Assembly: GCA_963921425.1 (NCBI GenBank)
Contig: OY992833.1
Coordinates: 7,413,228-7,477,227 of the forward strand
Direction of reading: 5' to 3'
Length of the DNA: 64,000 bases
Source: Dryas octopetala
Lineage: Eukaryota > Streptophyta > Magnoliopsida > Rosales > Rosaceae
A model generated the notes under the pieces. It saw nothing but the letters and a program-made list of their open reading frames with translations, was not told where the DNA came from and made no database searches. Below are positions 35,513 through 47,844 of the stretch, one piece after another (the stretch's first letter is position 1; every line of letters starts with the position of its first letter). The position numbers and the translations under genes were made by a program.

Positions 35513-38500
35513 TCAATTTGTGTTTTTGGAGTGATCAATCCATACACCCTCACAATTATCCCTCTTGTAACTGTTATCATCCTCTCCTATTATATCATCA
35601 AATTCCTCAACAGGAGGTAATCCAAGGCTAAAGGATTGATGGTCAATAATGGTGTCCCCCAACTCATCCTCATGAGCACAATCATTAAACTCTCTATTTG
35701 GGACTGCAAGTACCACTGACCAATTAGAGTCTAGTGGGTCTTCTATATAAAATACTTGCTTCACTTGGGCAGCCAAAGCAAATACGTCTTTCTTATGACC
35801 TATCCTATTAAGATTAACCAATTGGAACCCTAGTTCATCTGTCTTAATTCCCTTATTGTTCTCTACCCATTGACATTTAAATAAGGGCACCCTGAAGTCG
35901 TTATAATCCAGTTCCCATATTTCTTCGATAACACCAAAGAAAGACATATCATTGTAGACAGGATTTTTATCCTTCGCGCTTGCCACTTGCATTGTCTTTG
36001 CCACCAAGGTCACCCCACTGTTTTGGACTGTGCGTGTGGAATCACGTGCCTTTGTGTGATAATGGCAGCCCTCAATCTGATAGCCCTCATACTGCAACAC
36101 ACTCATAGGTGGACCTATATCTAGCCGCCTCAACGAGGCCGTTATGCCACTGGATCCACCATTGATTAACTCTGCCACCTATGAGAACAAAGGTTAGGAT
36201 GCCATTTTTAAAACAGAAACACAACACCAAATAGATGGCATTAGGCTAAGTGGTTTTTAAGGTAACAAAGTAATACCTTGTCACGTAACCAATAGATAAA
36301 TCTGCGGTTGTGCTCTTCTAGTAGCCACTTTTCACTTCTTTTTTTACTTGAATAAAGGGTTTTTAAGTAAGCCTTATGCTGTCTATAAACAGATAAAGTA
36401 CAATTATTAAAACATGTAAATTATGCATTACAAAAACTGCTAATTAAGTATGTATTTAACACAATCAGTGAGCTTACTCGGCATACGAATCGCATTCAGC
36501 GGCATTCTCCAAAACACAGCGGTGAGCTTGTTCCCAAACTTCACGGTCTACATTAACTACCCTACCACCTGATAGAGGCTTACTAGTCTTTGGTGCACCC
36601 ATACGCGAAGAGGGAGTACCAATTGCATGTACCCCAGATAAATATTCCGAGCAAAACTCCACGGCTTCCTCACCAATATAAGACTCAGCAATGCAGCCCT
36701 CTGGACGATTACGATTCCAGACATAACCTTTTAACACTTTCATGCCTCTTTCAAATGGATACATCCACCTATAAAAGACTGGTCCACACAATCGTACCTC
36801 TCTAATAAGGTGCACGGTTAAATGGACCATTATATCAAAGAATGAAGGTGGGAAAACCTTCTCCAGCAAACACAAGGTGGTTACAAGATCAGACTGAATT
36901 TTATCCAACTTGGACACATCAACCACTTTGGAGCATAGGGCATTAAAGAAGAAACACAGCCTAGTAATAGCATATCTCACATTCTTGGGCAAAACTGAAC
37001 GGATGGCAACAGGTAGCAATTGTTGCATTAAGGTGTGGCAATCGTGAGACTTAAGACCGAAAAGTTTGAGCTCTTCCATGGATACTAGGTTTCGTATATT
37101 TGAAGAGTAACCTTCCGGGACCTTGATACTAAACAAACACTTGCATATAGCTTTTTTCTCATCCCGAGAAAGTGTATATGGAGCTGCAGGTAGAAATGTC
37201 CTCTTGTTCCCAATTTGTGGTGCCAAGTCTAGTCTTACCCCCATTTCCACGAGATCTAAACGGGCAGCCACCCCATCTTTTGTCTTACCTGGAATGTTTA
37301 GTAAAGTCCCAATGATACTCTCGCACACATTCTTCTCAATGTGCATTACATCGAGAGCATGCCTTATATGAAGGGACTTCCAATACTCTAGGTCAAAGAA
37401 GATTGATCTCTTCTTCCAACATGGAGCATGGCTTTCACCACCTAAGTTGTCCTTTCTTTGTTTCTTCCCAAAGATACAATTGATTCCTGAAACTCTTTCC
37501 AAGACTTGATGTCCACTTAGAGGTGTAGGAGGCTCACGCTCATCTTGCTTGTTATTAAAAGCAGCCATTTGTCTCCGATATGGGTGGTGGCGTGGTAAGA
37601 ATCTTCTGTGCCCTTGGAAACAAATTTTCTTACCATGTTTTAGCCTAACAGAATCTGTGTTTTCTCCACATATGGGACATGCTTTATACCCTTTCACTGA
37701 GGCCCCAGACAAGTTACCATAAGCTGGAAAATCATTGATCGTCCATAGAAGTACAGCCTTCAAAGTGAATGAGTTTTTCCTGAAACCATCATACACTCCC
37801 TCAATTCCATTCCATAATGCTCTCAAATCCTCAACCAATGGTTCTAAATACACATCTATGTCATTTCCTGGCTGCTTAGGACCCGAAATCAACAAACTTA
37901 GCATCATAAATTTCCTCTTCATGCACAACTATGGAGGAAGGCTGTAAGTGACTAAGAGGACAGGCCAACAACTATATCGACTACTTAATGAACTGTGTGG
38001 ATTTATCCCATCAGCCGAAAGGGCAAGCCTTAGATTTCTAGGCTCGCTAGCAAAATCCGGCCATTTATGGTCAACCAACTTCCAAGCTGGAGAATCAGCT
38101 GGATGGCGCATGATGCCGTCACTCACTCTCTGATTGGCATGCCAAGTGAGGTTCTTTGAAGTTTCACAAGATTTAAACATTCGTTTAAACCTTGGAATAG
38201 GAGGAAAGTACCACAATACTTTGGCTGGCACCCCTTCCTTCTCAACTGCTCCCTTGTTTACCTTCCACCTAGAGAGATCACACTTAGGGCACCTTGTTTC
38301 ATCTTCATACTCCTTTCTATATAATATACAATCATTCGGGCAAGCATGTATCTTCACATACTCCATTCCTAAAGCAGCCAATGTCTTCTTCGCCTCGTAT
38401 ATAGACAAGGGTAGCACATTACCATCAGGTAGCATATCTCCAAAAGTAACCAGAAAATCAGAGAAGCTACTCTCTGTCAGCCCATGTTTTGCCTTCAGGT

Positions 38501-38912
38501 TGAACAATCTGACCACTGCAGATAACCTACTGTACTTATCACAACCAACATATAAGGGCATTTCCCCTTCCTCAACGAAACTCTGAAACTTGTCCGGATC
38601 ATGATTGAAATTATCAAAAGCTCCTTCGCACATGTCTACTGTTTCAGAACCAAGAAAACCATATTGCTCATCCCTACAGACACTAGCTTCACCATGCCAT
38701 ATCCAGTTGTTATACCTTTCATCAAAACCATGAAAGTACAAATGCTCCCTAACCACTTTTACCGTATACTTACTCAAGTTCCCACATCTATTGCAAGGAC
38801 AATGGATGTACTTACGTTTGCCACTATTGCCTACTCCTAACCTTAGAAAATTCTCAACTCCCACCTCATACACCTTACTCCTTCTATCAGCATGTATCCA
38901 TGTTTTATCCAT
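35513..38912 (-). pseudogene. CACTA tnp2-type transposase (TNPD-like) with one in-frame amber codon
   Basis: Three exons (38912-36478, 36382-36277, 36178-35513) join by GT-AG introns into 1,068 codons. Order: transposase-associated N-terminal domain (MDKTWIHADRRSKVYE, Cys-rich CPCNRCGN); tnp2 transposase core (HACPNDCILYRKEYED, then LSADGINPHSSLSSRYS and SGPKQPGNDIDVYLEPL, whose Asp residues fit the catalytic core); DUF4218-like segment (SHDCHTLMQQLLPVA, RWMYPFERGMKVLKGYV); DUF4216-like C-terminus (FFGVIEEIWELDY, FKCQWV). Codon 328 is TAG at 37929-37931, between SLPP and LCMKRK, where the family has Trp; one G-to-A change explains it. Everything else is open, so the gene is almost intact. Upstream MKLISVSS is in frame, but MDKTW is the family-like start. 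The product would cut the element's own ends. Confidence 0.85.
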
Positions 38913-38936
38913 TGAACTTACCGATATCAACTTCAC

Positions 38937-41743
38937 ATGAAGAGAAACTAAGTTAATTCAATACCAAATACCAATTAAAGATGCAAAATATATAGCTATT
39001 AAGACACCTATTTCCCAAAACAACAATCTAGCAAAGTCACAATCCACAATTATTTCAGCATTCCCAACACAAAAACATGCAAAATAGCAAACATACAACA
39101 CAATTTTCACCAATTTTTAAGCATTTATATAATGCAAAAATAAGATGTTTCAGAAATTGCATAATGCAAACATATGTAAAAATAAAAGGGTATGGGGCTG
39201 GGCAGAATTTGTTAAATCATCTATGTAGCCTAGCTCTTTTTTTTTTTTTCTTTTTTTTCTTCTTTTGTTCTTTGACAGAATTTGTGCAGTCTAGCTAATT
39301 ACATGAGAAAATAAATGAATAAACTCCACCAACATGATGTTTCCTACCAAGGCAGAAATGCATGGGAACAGATAGCAATGGTATGGTTAATTAAATGCTT
39401 AGTGAGATGGTAAAGATTGGAAAATTATACGTGGATGGACTAAAGGCACCCTATAAGCAATGAGGAAGAATAAAATCCAGATCCAAAATATTGGATGATT
39501 ACGAGGTTAAAACATTTAATTACATATTGTAAGGGTTTATCATTGGATGAGTGTTGCACATGTTCTTTTATTGTATTCTTATGTTTTCCATCTGTACTGC
39601 TTACATAGTGCTCCTAGAGGTCTAGCCATTTTGAAACATAACAGTTTAGTTTAATGGAGTTACATCTTAAGTAGAAGCTTGCATGCTTTAACAGACTTTT
39701 CAGAATAGAAGTTAGTTCAAGAAATTAACATGACAACGAACAAGATAATCTTCCATTTTTCTTTATCTCGTGACTAAAGTATCTACAGTTCATTATACTG
39801 AAAGCAGTAGATTCATTTTCTCCAACTATCTATCTTGTACCATTTATGGGCCATCATTCATCCCCACAGACTATTTTTATAGCAATTAATTAGACAAATA
39901 AAAGCTACAAGTTTAAGTATTGCACTAAGAGAATATACTCATAGGTCCTCTACAGCGAGAATTTATTTTAATTCTCATATTTCATTATTAAATTTACATA
40001 AATTAAATCTTATATCTATTATAGCACAAACTGAAATAAATAACCAAAACAAAACATATTTATTATAAGCAACTAAGCAACTAATTTCGTAGTTAATAAT
40101 AGTAAGATTTACAGTGGATATGCTTGGTCCCATAATTGCATGATAATGCAAAATACTACATCACCCTAGATGCTTTCATTATAGTTCAAGCACTCTCTTC
40201 AGAAAATCAATTTATTCTTGCCTTCAATATAGTTCAAGCACATGTGAGCCCTTCATATTCTTGAAACCAACCACGTACAGAGTACATGTCAAGTATATTT
40301 GATATACTTTACTACACGAAAATTGGCTGCACAATCATAAAAGGAAAAAAAGCAGAAAAAAGTTACCTGCAAAAGCCTTAAGTTGCTTAAAGCAGAGATC
40401 AAAGGTTTTCCTTGCTTTTTCTGACAGTACGTTGCACCCTTACCATATAGGCATATACCAACAAACTCTGGGTATAAATGATTTCCCCGGAAGCAAATAA
40501 AATTTAAAGGCCCTGCAAAGAAATAAAACAAGTTCAGCCCCCAAATAAACATTATTTCCTTTTAATTAGTGAAGGAATTTTATATACAGACAACAACAAG
40601 AAACCTGCCACACTGCAAAATCTCGATCAGAAAATCTAAACCAATCTGAAAGGTTACTGGTTTTACTAAGATCCAAAACAGGGATCTTGTGCAGTTCATC
40701 TCCTATCCAAACTACAATGTTGCCTGTTTGGCCTCCATACTGCCACCCCATATATTGAAAACCCAATTTCAGATTCACCAATACATACAAAAATACCAAT
40801 AACCCACAACCAATTAATCACCTATAAATATTCATCTAGGATGAAGGAAATTTATGGTGATTGAGCCCGAACACAAACTGAAATTAAAAATCATCGATCA
40901 ACTAACCAATGAATTTAGTTAACAATATAACGTCAAGAAAGGAAACAAAGGGAAAGATCCCAGCACAAAGTCAAAATACAAATCCCTATGAACAAAACTT
41001 GTAAACATAGCAAGATAGTTTCCTAGCAAATCTTTCTCAGTAACAGATCCTCCTAGTGAATTAAATACGTGACAATATCCTGTTCCAAAGAGAGAGAAAT
41101 TGAAAATCAAGAAAACCCCTAATTTCGAGAAGCAAACGAACCTATGAAAATCCCTAATTTGAAGAAAAACTTAAACAACAACAAGAGAGAAGAGGACAGA
41201 GAGATAGAGAGAAGAGGACAGAGATAAAGAGAGAACCCAGGAGAGATGAGACTGAGCTTACCTTTTGACGCCGCAACCCAGGAGGATGAGATAGTTCGTA
41301 CTTGACCGCCGACGGCAACTTCGACTTCGACGACAAGGTCTGAGTGAGAACGAGACGCGCGAGAGAGAAAGAGATCGAGTGTGTGTCTCAGTTTGTGTTT
41401 GAGAGAGTGAGAGAGAAGGAGATGTCTGCATAGAAGGGAATGTGTGTGTGTGGATATCGGGACTGGGGTTGGAACACTTAGCCAAAATTTTTAAGTTTGG
41501 GGAAAAAATTCCCCCGTGTTTTTCTTTGGTTAAATATAGATATCAGATATGACTTTTACATATCAGTTTTTAAAAAAACTTAATCAACCGGGAAAAATTA
41601 AGATATCAGAAAAAAAAATAGTGATATGTTAATGAGTTTAGACATCGTCTACAAAATTAACCGATATCTAAAAATATACGATATCGGTTAATGTAAAAAC
41701 TGATATTAAAAAAGTGATGTCTATGACAGTTTTTCTTGTAGTG
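38937..41743 (-). promoter_or_regulatory. 5' region of the CACTA element with exon-like segments
   Basis: This is the 2.8 kb between the transposase start and the right terminus. Three exon-like segments on the minus strand have good splice signals: one ending at 41262 (CAAAAG|GTAAGC), 40739-40605 (YGGQTGNIVVWIGDELHKI) and 40512-40367 (YPEFVGICLYGKGATYC). Each is open in one frame, but the frames do not join, so they may be untranslated leader exons or captured host-gene pieces. The right subterminal region (about 41535-41743) carries ATATCAG and CGATATCGG motifs. A T-run occurs at 39236-39258. No other gene is seen. Confidence 0.4.
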
Positions 41744-41905
41744 TTACCTGAAAGATGATACTCTCATTTCTTTGAAATTATCAACAATGATGCTCAACAA
41801 ATAATGAATGATAATTCTCAAAGATATGAAGAGAATATACACATAAAAAGAAAGAAAAGCAAAAAAGAAAAAAAAATCCTAAATTAATTAACTAAACAAA
41901 GAACA

Positions 41906-42828
41906 TCAATCAGGATAAATGGGATCACAAAATAAGACCTCCTCAACCTCATAATTTTGGAATTCAAGAAATGGTTTCAATGTTTGACCATTGACTTTAA
42001 AAACATCACCATTTTTAGGATTTTCAACTTCAACCGCCCCATGAGGAAAAATAGTGCGAACAAGAAAAGGACCAGTCCAACGAGACTTCAATTTACCAGA
42101 AAAAAGATGCAAATGAGAATTATACAAAAGAACTTTTTGATTAGGTGAAAAAGTTTTCTTCAAAATGTGTTTATCATGGAACAACTTCATACGGTCCTTG
42201 TAAGTTTTAGCACAATCATATGCATCATTCCTTAGTTTCTCAAGCTCATTTAACTGGAGCTTCCTATGGGTCTCTGCTTTGTCTAGAACAAAATTAAATT
42301 GTTTTATGGTCCAAAATGCTCTATGTTCCAATTCAAAGGTAGATGGCACGTTTTCCCAAAAACTAAGCGATAAGGAGACATTCCAATAGGGGGTTTCAAA
42401 AGCAGTTCAGTAAGCTCAAAACGCATCAATGAGTCGCAAAGACCAATCTTTTCGGGACGGGTTAACTGTTTTTTCTATGATATGTTTAATCTCTCTATTA
42501 GAAATCTCAACTTGACCACCTGTTTGGGATAGTAAGGGGTGACAACTCGATTAGTGACACCATAATTTTTCATTAAATGTTCAAATGGCTTATTACAAAA
42601 ATGCTTCCCACCATCACTAATGATAGCGCGTAGGGTCCCAAATCGAGTGAAAATTTTTCCTTCAAGAAATGAAGCACTACCCTATGGTAATTGGTTTTAC
42701 ATGCAATTGCCTCTACCCACTTGGACATATAATCCACACCCACAAGTATGTACAAATTGCCAAAGGAATTAAGAAAATGTCTCATAAAATCAATGTCCCA
42801 AACATCAAAGATTTCGACAACATACAAG
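41906..42828 (-). pseudogene. G1 gypsy integrase, C-terminal part
   Basis: The minus-strand sequence continues the integrase interrupted at 47845. VVEIFDVWDIDFM and YILVGVDYMSKWVEAI (42828-42573) are the start of the catalytic core. After a decayed middle, 42349-41906 reads as the C-terminal region (HRKLQLNELEKLRNDAYD, LKSRWTGPFLVRTIFPHG, IYPD end). Stops and shifts between the two parts exclude function. The wording matches Athila-type gypsy elements. The break at 42828 is the X4 insertion. Confidence 0.85.
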
Positions 42829-43697
42829 TGTAACGACCCGACCCAAATTTCTTTTGAAATTTAAAATTTTTATTCAACTTTGTTCATTTTAAGAGATTTT
42901 ATAAGGAAACGAAATTTGAAAGACCTCGGAAAATTTTTACTAAATTACTTTAGAAATATTCTAACAATTTATTTGGTGTGTTCACTGACAATTGATTTAA
43001 CGTTATTTCAAAACTTATCGGCTAAAAGTGTTATATTTTTAAAATTTTGGAGACCTCGTATTTTTTCAAGATTTATTTTGATTATTTTGGGAATTTATTT
43101 GATTATTTGGAGACCTTGAAAATAAGATATGTTTTAGAGTGATTTCTAAGTTGGTGGTTGACCTTGGCTAGGTCCGAAGTTGTTGGAGAAGCCGAGAGGT
43201 GTTTGGACAGAAGTTTGAGACTTTGCCGATACCAAACTCATACCTTAGGACAAATTTTTCTATCAAAGTACGCTTTACGCAGGTTTATTTAAGTTTAGAC
43301 CGTGTTTTGGAGTTGTGGTTGAAGTTGGTTTGAGCCGAGGAGTATCCAAGGAAAGAGGGAGTGTTTTGGGATTTTTGTAAGTAAGTAAATTAATTGTTGG
43401 GCTGTACAAGCAAGGGGGAATGACGTTAGGTTCGTTTACACCCACACTCTATTTGTGGTTGAGTCGAGACTAATGATATACTTTGTTGTTCTATTTATAG
43501 GTGAGACGATCGTGGGTCGAGACGATCCGGCGGAGGGTCGAAGCTAGGATCTTCACTGTGATTGGACTTTTGTTTTGAAAGTGTCTTATGATTTCACGAT
43601 TTAATTCATAAATTTAAACGATTAAGAGGTATTTCAACAAGCTGTTATATGTGATTACATATTGAAGATATCTTTATGTAAAGTCAGGCTTTGATTG

Positions 43698-46600
43698 TGT
43701 AACGCCCTGAACCTCGGGCTCATAACACACTGAAACTTTGCAATTTAAACCCCTTTTCAAAGAATGAGTCATGCACTTAACATAATAAATAAATACGTTT
43801 AACAAATCAGAGTGTGAGCCCAAAAACATTTATATAAAATCACTGTATAAAAACAAACACATAAATCAAAATGGGTCTCACTGCCTCGTCTTCTCCCCAC
43901 TGCCTCCTCAGCCTGCTTAACCTGCAAAACACAAACCCTACACCACATCCATGGTGTACCGGGTTATACAACAAACCCGGTATACTCGAAATCTTGTATG
44001 AGTGAAATGACTTAAACAAATATCCTCAATAATTCTTCAATTTCCAAACTCAATGATAATCCACAGTAAAAACCAATATTTACTCAATCACTTAATAATT
44101 TCATCATCAATAATTCAAACATCAAGATAAACATAGTTCCTCAAATTCACATCAAATCACCAATAATAATAATCATCATTCTGGCAAATCAATTACCTAA
44201 ACGTCAAATATTAACCTCAACATCAACCACTCACATCCTAACCCATAATCTCAAAGCATAATCATCCTCATTTCCTTTCTCAAAGATTCAAGCCTAGACT
44301 TGGTAGCCAAACCAAGTCCTAGTTAACAATTGCACACAAGAAATCAAGCAAACAGTTAAACTAACTAATTTCACTCACATCGCTCTTTGAAATCCTTCAG
44401 CTTTAAAACCTTTTCTCAAATCCATTTTTAAATCATCTCAAAACTGTAAATCGACCTCTGAAGAACAATTAATACTCTCAATATACTCAACAACTAAAAC
44501 CTCACACCACACTAGTACCTGGAGAACTGCTGGTCACATCCCATGCATAGGCACGAGCAGGCAGATAAGCTCGCCACTTCCCGTGCAGAGCGAATCGATG
44601 CATGGGCAGGCATGAATGCTCGCCACTTCTCGTGCAGAGCGAATCTATACACGAGCAGGCAGGAATGCTCGCCACTTCTCGTGCAGAGCGAATCGATGCA
44701 CGGGCAGGCAGGAAATGCTCGCCATTTCTCGTGCAGAGCGAATCAATGCACGAGCAGGCAAGATACTAGGCTCGCCACTTCCCGTACAAAGTGAATCAAT
44801 GCATGGGCATGCATGTATTCTCACACAACCTCAATCACAACATCCTCAAAACCATCTCATAACTTTCATTATTTAATAATATATTAATGCCCCTTGTATT
44901 TCTTTTCAGATTCACCTCTACATAAGTATCACCATCAACACTGGCTGTGAGAAAATTTATTCTTAAAACATTTATAAAACAAGGTCCACTCACTATTTAC
45001 TTCGAACAGTGCCGAATCATTTCCGAAATTGATTCCTACTCATGATCGCTCACTTGTTTGCCACATAAATCATACCAACACTTCCTCCATAATTAATTTG
45101 ATCATTCTGCATAATAATTGTCTAATCCTCATCCATTTACCTCGACAATAAACATTTCTTCTCTAATCCAACAATTATCATCATAGCATCTCTATAATTC
45201 TCAATTAATCCCTTAGTCTCAAATCCTCGTCGCTACGTTTTCATGATTCAAATCCTACACTTCGCCTCTTCTAACATAAAGCAACAAATCAAACAAAATA
45301 GACAATTCATCACGGTACTCAACAATATAACCAGATAAGTTTCACTCACAATGCAACCATATGAAATGACCGAAATGCCCTTCACGACGCCATTGCTCGG
45401 ATATCAAATCCGGTAGCATAACAACATCGAGAATGAGATTTCCCTAAGCCGTGTACCTGTTAAGACCAGACAACTTAATAAAATTTCAGATTTCACAAAC
45501 TTTGACCGTTCATGGCTGAGTCGGGCTACCAACCACCACAAACGGTGGTTGCCCGGCCCCAATTTTCGCATAAAAATTTCAGGAAATTCACAGAAACTCA
45601 CCGACACTCACCAAAATGTCAAGGGATCCTCGAATTTGTCTCGCGGAGTCCCGTGAAGACTAATTGACATTGAAAATCACCCAACCCACCACCACGAGTG
45701 GCGGAACGGGCGATGGCAGCGGTGGCATGACTTGGAAAATTACCCAATTCAATCCCAAATAGTCCTAATTGCAAAAAGGAACACACAATTACATAAAAAC
45801 AACTCAAATTCAAGTCCAATTTAAGAAATTCGAAACAGGCAAAAACCTTAAAATTGAATTTCCAATTTCTCAAAATTGGACGTGCCCACCTTAAGGGAAA
45901 GAACTCTCATACCTCGAGGATCAATTCTCGTAACTGGGTCGACGGTCAAAAGTCGCCGGAAACGGCCGAAAACGGCGGCGGAAGCCGGCGGCTGGCTTGG
46001 CTTCCCGAGCTCATTACTTCGTCGTGGAGCATCGTCTAGACGAACGGAGCCCTTGGTTGAACTCGCCGTGGTGAGAGGAAGAAGATCCAGTAGGTCTGGT
46101 GTCGCGTCGTCACCGAAAAAAGCAGATCGCCGACCAGAGTTTCTCTCGGTCTTCGCTTCAATGCGTCGCAACGACGGCTCAGGTAGGTGATCGGCGGCCA
46201 GGGGGAGGAAGAGAGGAGGGTGGCGATGGCGGGGAGCCAAAGCCCGATCCCAGCCGCCGCCGGACGCACCCTCACGTGCCGGTGGCAGGGCCGATAAGAG
46301 TGAGAGAGAGAGAGACAGACGCGGGAGGGGGAGGGGGAGAAAGAGAGAGAGAGAGATAAGGAACGGGGAGAGAGAAGAGAGAATGAGATAAAAATTCTGG
46401 TTTTTGGGTTTTAAAACCCCTTTGGTACAAATTACGAGATTGCCCTTTTACTTCAAATGCCCGTAACTTTCAAACCGTAACTCCGATTGATGCGTGCTGC
46501 GTGTCTACGAACTCGTGGACTCGAGACCTATCCAATGTGCTCAAAGTCAAAATCGAAAACCCACTAATTTTAAAAGTCAACTTTTGGGTCAAGCCCAATT

Positions 46601-46711
46601 TAAAACAAAAATTAAAAATTAAATTAAAACCTTTTAAAATTCCAAATAAATTCTCAAAATCCTTAAAATAAATTCTCAAAATATTTTATTTGAAAAATAC
46701 GGGGTCTTACA
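43698..46711 (-). mobile_element. X5: LTR-like element nested in X4, 3.0 kb, TSD GATTG
   Basis: On the minus strand it begins TGTAAGACCCCG (46711) and ends GGGCGTTACA (43698). GATTG is directly repeated at 43693-43697 and 46712-46716. It contains a tandem array at 44530-44815 and a GC-rich to GA-rich tract at 45940-46380, whose open frames are not conserved in X3. TG...CA ends plus the 5-bp duplication fit a solo LTR of a long-LTR retrotransposon. Confidence 0.85.
44530..44815 (-). repeat. Tandem minisatellite in X5
   Basis: Five to six units of about 52 bases contain GCTCGCCACTTCTCGTGCAG and GAATCGATGCACGGGCAGG with minor changes. It gives spurious Cys/Arg-rich frames. Confidence 0.9.
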
Positions 46712-46929
46712 GATTGTTACTTAGTTCCTGAAAGGATTTCATATAATCTTGGAGGTTCTTTTCTTTGAATACTTATATTTGGTTTGTGATGTCTTGATTT
46801 GAGAAATGACACCTTCGAGTTTGGATTATTAACAAGAGCGTTGAGGGAAAGAAAAGAGTTATTCTTTTATCTCAAAGGTAAGTAGAGATTTAAAGAGTAT
46901 TTTAAAACTGTTGTGTAAATGCACGTATT

Positions 46930-47110
46930 GATCAGACGAGCCTGCTCATGTGGAGTGACCTCTCCTTACAAGATTGTGGTCAGGATACGAGCCTGCTCGT
47001 GCGGAGAGTACTATCATGGCCTGCTCGTGCAGAATAACCTCTATGTATGAGATTGTGGCCAGGGTTTGAGCCTGCCAGTGCGCGGGGTTGTGGCCAGTAC
47101 ATTGTCTACA
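46930..47110 (+). repeat. Tandem minisatellite in X4
   Basis: About three imperfect units contain GAGCCTGCTCGTGCGGAG and GATTGTGGTCAGG or GATTGTGGCCAGG. It is the plus-strand counterpart of the array in X3. Confidence 0.8.
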
Positions 47111-47844
47111 GTACTGGTATGAGTATGGTGTAATTTCATTATTCTTCCAAGGAATTCTATTACAAAAGTTTAAACGAGATGTTCTTTTTATGCTTTATCT
47201 TGATTCTTGGACTTCTACTTTTGCATGATACTTCTATTTAGAAAGTTATCAATGAATGACTGCATATCGGTTTTATTCATGTATCTTATGTTAAATGGTT
47301 TTATGACATTTTAGAAAAGATTTCGAAAATAGTTTTAAAACTGGGAGATTTCAAAGAGAGATTGTAAGGTCTTAGAGATTATTAGTTTATGACTTCTAAA
47401 AAAATAAATAAATTTTATGTTTTATTTTCTTAACTCGTCCGCTCACTGTGTTTATCTCACGTCTTGTCTATTTTGTTTTAAATTTTCCCCAGGTAGGAGC
47501 GGTCGAGCCAAGAGGAACGTTGAGGCATTTTGAAAACGTTTGAGGACCTTGTAGGCTAGAGTTCCCTTTTTATTTTTTTTATTTGTATAAAAAATTTAAA
47601 ATGGCTCTAATAACCTATAAAAATTAGTTGTATTTATCTTTGGACGGGTCAGAGACCCTTATATGCTTTGTGGTAGAGGTGGCTGAAGGACATAGAAGTG
47701 TTTTTCTGCAGGTTTTAAAAAGTTGGGTTAGTCCAAATTCAAGGGAGATTCTGCCGAATTTTCGGTAGAATTTTCCTTGAGTTTGGATCCCACATGACCA
47801 CTCTATATTTCAGGGTGGAATCCAGAGGCGATCTTGTTAACAAG

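Larger units (their letters stand above)
28809..41743 (-). mobile_element. Complete CACTA (En/Spm) DNA transposon, 12.9 kb
   Basis: The left end is CACTACAAGAAAAAC and the right end, read inward, is the same 15 bases, followed by a weaker match. TTA flanks both ends (28806-28808 and 41744-41746), the 3-bp target duplication expected for CACTA elements. Both subterminal regions are rich in ATATCGG and ATATCAG motifs, the usual binding-site layout of the superfamily. Two minus-strand genes are inside: a tnp2-type transposase (35513-38912) and a transposase-like/Ulp1-like gene (29907-35308). Transcription presumably starts near the right end. The element lies in gypsy element G1 and is younger than it. 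Confidence 0.95.
42829..47839 (+). mobile_element. X4: LTR-like element inserted in G1 integrase, TSD ACAAG
   Basis: It starts TGTAACGACCCGACCC and ends GAGGCGATCTTGTTA. ACAAG lies on both sides (42824-42828 and 47840-47844). Without the nested X5 (43698-46711 plus its duplication) X4 is about 2.0 kb. It carries the conserved GATCCGGCGGAG block at about 43529, a tandem array at 46930-47110 and an end resembling X1 (TTTCAGGGTGGAATCC). No protein-coding capacity. The last base is A after T rather than C, as if the CA end had mutated. Confidence 0.85.
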
